Below are positions 4,383 through 6,566 of a stretch of 6,566 bases of DNA, piece after piece. The notes below the pieces were generated by a model. The model was not told where the DNA came from, did no database searches, and worked only from the letters and a program-made list of their open reading frames with translations. This DNA comes from Hydrogenophaga sp. (GTDB taxonomy: Bacteria > Pseudomonadota > Gammaproteobacteria > Burkholderiales > Burkholderiaceae_C), in NCBI GenBank assembly GCA_030684755.1, contig JAUXXN010000556.1, forward strand, positions 1 through 6,566. Direction: 5' to 3'. Every line of letters begins with the position of its first letter. The first letter of the stretch is position 1. The position numbers were made by a program, and so were the translations under genes.

Positions 4383-6532
4383 ACAAGCTCAACATGGCCA
4401 AAACAACCGGAGCATGGGGGCATGCCTTGCTAAAGAGCGCCGTCTTGGCCTCCATGGCCTTGACCACCGTTTGGGCTCAGGCTCAAAATGCCATCCAATC
4501 GCTCACAGGGGGCGTCCAAGGCGGTGTTGAAATCATTCGCATTGAAACCAGCCAACCCCTTTCAGCAGTACCCACCGGTTTCACCATACAAGCACCCGCG
4601 CGCATTGCGCTGGACTTTCCCGGTGTTGTCAACAACATCGGGCGCAACGCCGTTGAACTCAATCAGGGCAACCTGCGTTCAGCCAATGTGGTTCAGGCCG
4701 GCGACCGTACCCGTGTGGTGATCAATCTGAAGCAGCCTGCGGCCTACCAAGCCAAAGTCGATGGCAAATTTTTGCTGGTGGTTTTTGAGCGCTCCGACGC
4801 CGTAGCGGCAGCACCTCCTGCTCAAGCGGCTTTTGCCGAAAGCCGCAACCGCGACACCGCCGCGCTCAAAGACATTGATTTTCGCCGTGGCAGTGGAAAC
4901 TCTGGGCGCATCGTCGTTGATTTGGCCAGCAACCAGGTCGGGGTAGATATTCGCCAGCAAGGTCAAAACTTGGTGGTTGACTTTTTGAAAACATCTTTGC
5001 CTGAAGGATTGCGCAGACGCCTGGACGTTACCGATTTTGGTACACCCGTGCAGACCGTTACAACCTCGCAAAGCGGCGACCGCGTTCGCATGGTTGTCAC
5101 CCCCAAGGGCAACTGGGAGCATTCGGCTTACCAAAGCGATAACCAATTTGTGTTGGAAGTGCGCGAGCAAAAAGTAGATCCATCCAAGCTGACGCAAGGC
5201 CCAGGCTACAGCGGCGAAAAACTGTCTCTGAACTTTCAGAACATTGAAGTCCGTTCCTTGCTTCAGGTGATCGCTGATTTCACCAACTTCAACGTGGTGA
5301 CTTCCGATTCTGTGTCGGGTGCCGTTACTCTTCGGCTCAAGGATGTGCCTTGGGACCAAGCATTGGACATCATTCTGCAAGCCAAGGGCCTTGGCATGCG
5401 CAAGTCGGGCAATGTGCTCTGGATTGCTCCAAGAGACGAAATCGCTGCCCGAGAAAAACAAGAGCTTGAGTCAAAAGCTTCGATTGAAAGCCTGGAGACC
5501 GTGCGCACGCAAGGCTTTCAGATGAACTACGCCAAAGCGGCGGATATTGCTGTGCAACTATCGGGTGGCGGAGGGGGCGATGGCAGTGGCAATGCACGCC
5601 TCCTGACACCACGCGGGAGTGTGATTTCCGAGCCCCGCACCAACCAACTATTCGTGACGGACATACCCTCAAAGCTTGAGCAGGTGCAAGACCTGATCGC
5701 CAAGCTTGATATTCCCATTCGCCAGGTTTTGATTGAGGCGCGCATTGTTGAAGCCGACGACCGATTTGGCCGTTCCCTTGGTGTTCGCTTGGGCGGAAGC
5801 GATTTGCGCGGAGTTCGGGGTGGCGATGCAGGTTATGCCATTGGTGGCTCTAACCGCATGACGATTGGTGGAAGTTACAACGCAGTTTCCAGCACCACCA
5901 GGGAAAGCGAAAACGTTTTAGACACCATCAACACTTCATTTGTGAACCTGCCATCTACCGGCGCAGGCGGTTTTGCACCAGCAGCATTCGCCATCTCGTT
6001 GTTCAGTTCTGCGGCCAACCGTTTCTTGAATCTTGAGATTTCGGCACTGGAAGCCGATGGACGAGGAAAAATTGTCTCCAGTCCAAGGGTTGTAACCGCA
6101 GACCAAGTCAAAGCCCTGATTGAGCAGGGCACTGAATACCCCTACCAGACCGCTACGGCCAGCGGTGCAACAGCCATTGCTTTTCGTAAAGCCAATTTGA
6201 AGCTGGAAGTTACGCCGCAAATAACCCCCGAAGGCAGTATTATTTTGGATGTCGATGTCAACAAAGACAGTCGTGGGGAAACCACCGCTGCTGGTATTGC
6301 GATCAACACCAAGCACATTCAAACGCAAGTGTTGGTTGAAAATGGCGGCACTGTGGTGATTGGTGGCATTTTTGAGTTAATAGAAATTGATGATACGACA
6401 AAGGTCCCATTCTTTGGGGACTTACCAGTGGTTGGTAACTTGTTTAAGAACAAGAGTAAGACATCGAATAAGTCTGAGTTGCTGGTCTTTATTACGCCGC
6501 GCGTGATTTCTGATCGTGGTGTGATGCGTTGA
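4379..6532 (+). CDS. pilQ: Type IV pilus outer-membrane secretin PilQ
   Basis: Forms the multimeric outer-membrane gate through which the type IV pilus extends and retracts; in competent bacteria it also admits DNA. The 717-residue product has a signal peptide with likely cleavage after VWAQA (residue 35). Two AMIN domains (about 45-138 and 162-264) should bind peptidoglycan, joined by an Ala-rich linker. An N0/STN domain spans about 281-351 (LSLNFQNIEVRSLLQVIADF), an N1 domain about 375-445, and the secretin barrel about 446-710. The secretin signature is clear at 656-689 (GGTVVIGGIF, then VPFFGDLPVVGNLF), and the protein ends SELLVFITPRVISDRG (699-714). AAGAGGA at 4363-4369 lies 9 bases before the ATG, which overlaps the pilP stop. 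Complete and intact; length is typical. The last 170 bases are locally AT-rich. Confidence 0.97.
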   Translation: MNKLNMAKTTGAWGHALLKSAVLASMALTTVWAQAQNAIQSLTGGVQGGVEIIRIETSQPLSAVPTGFTIQAPARIALDFPGVVNNIGRNAVELNQGNLRSANVVQAGDRTRVVINLKQPAAYQAKVDGKFLLVVFERSDAVAAAPPAQAAFAESRNRDTAALKDIDFRRGSGNSGRIVVDLASNQVGVDIRQQGQNLVVDFLKTSLPEGLRRRLDVTDFGTPVQTVTTSQSGDRVRMVVTPKGNWEHSAYQSDNQFVLEVREQKVDPSKLTQGPGYSGEKLSLNFQNIEVRSLLQVIADFTNFNVVTSDSVSGAVTLRLKDVPWDQALDIILQAKGLGMRKSGNVLWIAPRDEIAAREKQELESKASIESLETVRTQGFQMNYAKAADIAVQLSGGGGGDGSGNARLLTPRGSVISEPRTNQLFVTDIPSKLEQVQDLIAKLDIPIRQVLIEARIVEADDRFGRSLGVRLGGSDLRGVRGGDAGYAIGGSNRMTIGGSYNAVSSTTRESENVLDTINTSFVNLPSTGAGGFAPAAFAISLFSSAANRFLNLEISALEADGRGKIVSSPRVVTADQVKALIEQGTEYPYQTATASGATAIAFRKANLKLEVTPQITPEGSIILDVDVNKDSRGETTAAGIAINTKHIQTQVLVENGGTVVIGGIFELIEIDDTTKVPFFGDLPVVGNLFKNKSKTSNKSELLVFITPRVISDRGVMR

Positions 6533-6566
6533 TTGCAGTGGATTTGAAATTTTAGTTAAGGCAATG
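6533..6566 (+). other. Downstream spacer ending in a possible start codon
   Basis: The 34 bases after the pilQ stop contain no stem-loop terminator. They end with AAGG two bases before an ATG at 6564-6566. The AAGG is too close for a normal Shine-Dalgarno, so the true start of the next gene may lie just beyond. In many relatives aroK (shikimate kinase) follows pilQ; with no coding sequence visible this is only an expectation from gene order. Confidence 0.3.

Noticed and set aside
4679..5461. A 260-codon minus-strand open frame inside pilQ
   Set aside because: It is antisense to the intact AMIN/N0 region of PilQ, with no family resemblance and no ribosome binding site that I could see.
3443..5692. 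CTTGAGCAGGT shared between pilO and pilQ
   Set aside because: Both copies encode LEQVQ in helical segments and the flanks differ, so this is chance coding similarity rather than a repeat element.
6533..6566. Terminator after pilQ
   Set aside because: No GC-rich stem followed by a T-run is present; transcription may continue into the next gene.

Overview
The window looks like the chromosome of a betaproteobacterium, most likely Burkholderiales and probably Comamonadaceae. This rests on the style of the PilM, PilO and PilQ proteins, a GC content I judge to be in the mid-50s percent, and the arrangement of a bifunctional penicillin-binding protein gene divergent from pilMNOPQ. The genus cannot be fixed by eye.

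Layout. Positions 1-1177, minus strand: the first 392 codons of mrcA (ponA), penicillin-binding protein 1A. It holds the membrane anchor, the complete GT51 glycosyltransferase domain and the start of the linker/OB region; the transpeptidase domain lies beyond the left edge. Positions 1178-1445: a divergent intergenic region with a TATAAT box facing mrcA, a candidate extended -10 promoter facing pilM, and a pair of interleaved inverted repeats between them. Positions 1446-6532, plus strand: five tightly packed genes, pilM, pilN, pilO, pilP and pilQ. The junctions M/N, O/P and P/Q are 4-bp ATGA overlaps; only N/O has a short gap (17 bp). The last 34 bases after pilQ end in an ATG that may start the next gene, which in many relatives is aroK (not verifiable here).

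How they work together. PilM is a cytoplasmic actin-like protein that binds the N-terminal tail of PilN. PilN and PilO are inner-membrane bitopic proteins that pair through coiled coils and ferredoxin-like domains. PilP is a lipoprotein that links PilNO to the periplasmic domains of PilQ, the outer-membrane secretin through which the type IV pilus passes. PilQ also carries two AMIN domains, which bind peptidoglycan; this makes the adjacency to a peptidoglycan synthase functionally suggestive. The pilus fibre, the motor ATPases and the pilins are not encoded here.

This is a conserved core locus and I see no evidence of an undescribed system, mobile element, CRISPR array, tRNA or rRNA. The points worth a second look are the structure of the divergent promoter region, the non-ATG start of pilM, a G7 tract inside pilM, and a local AT-rich stretch at the 3' end of pilQ.
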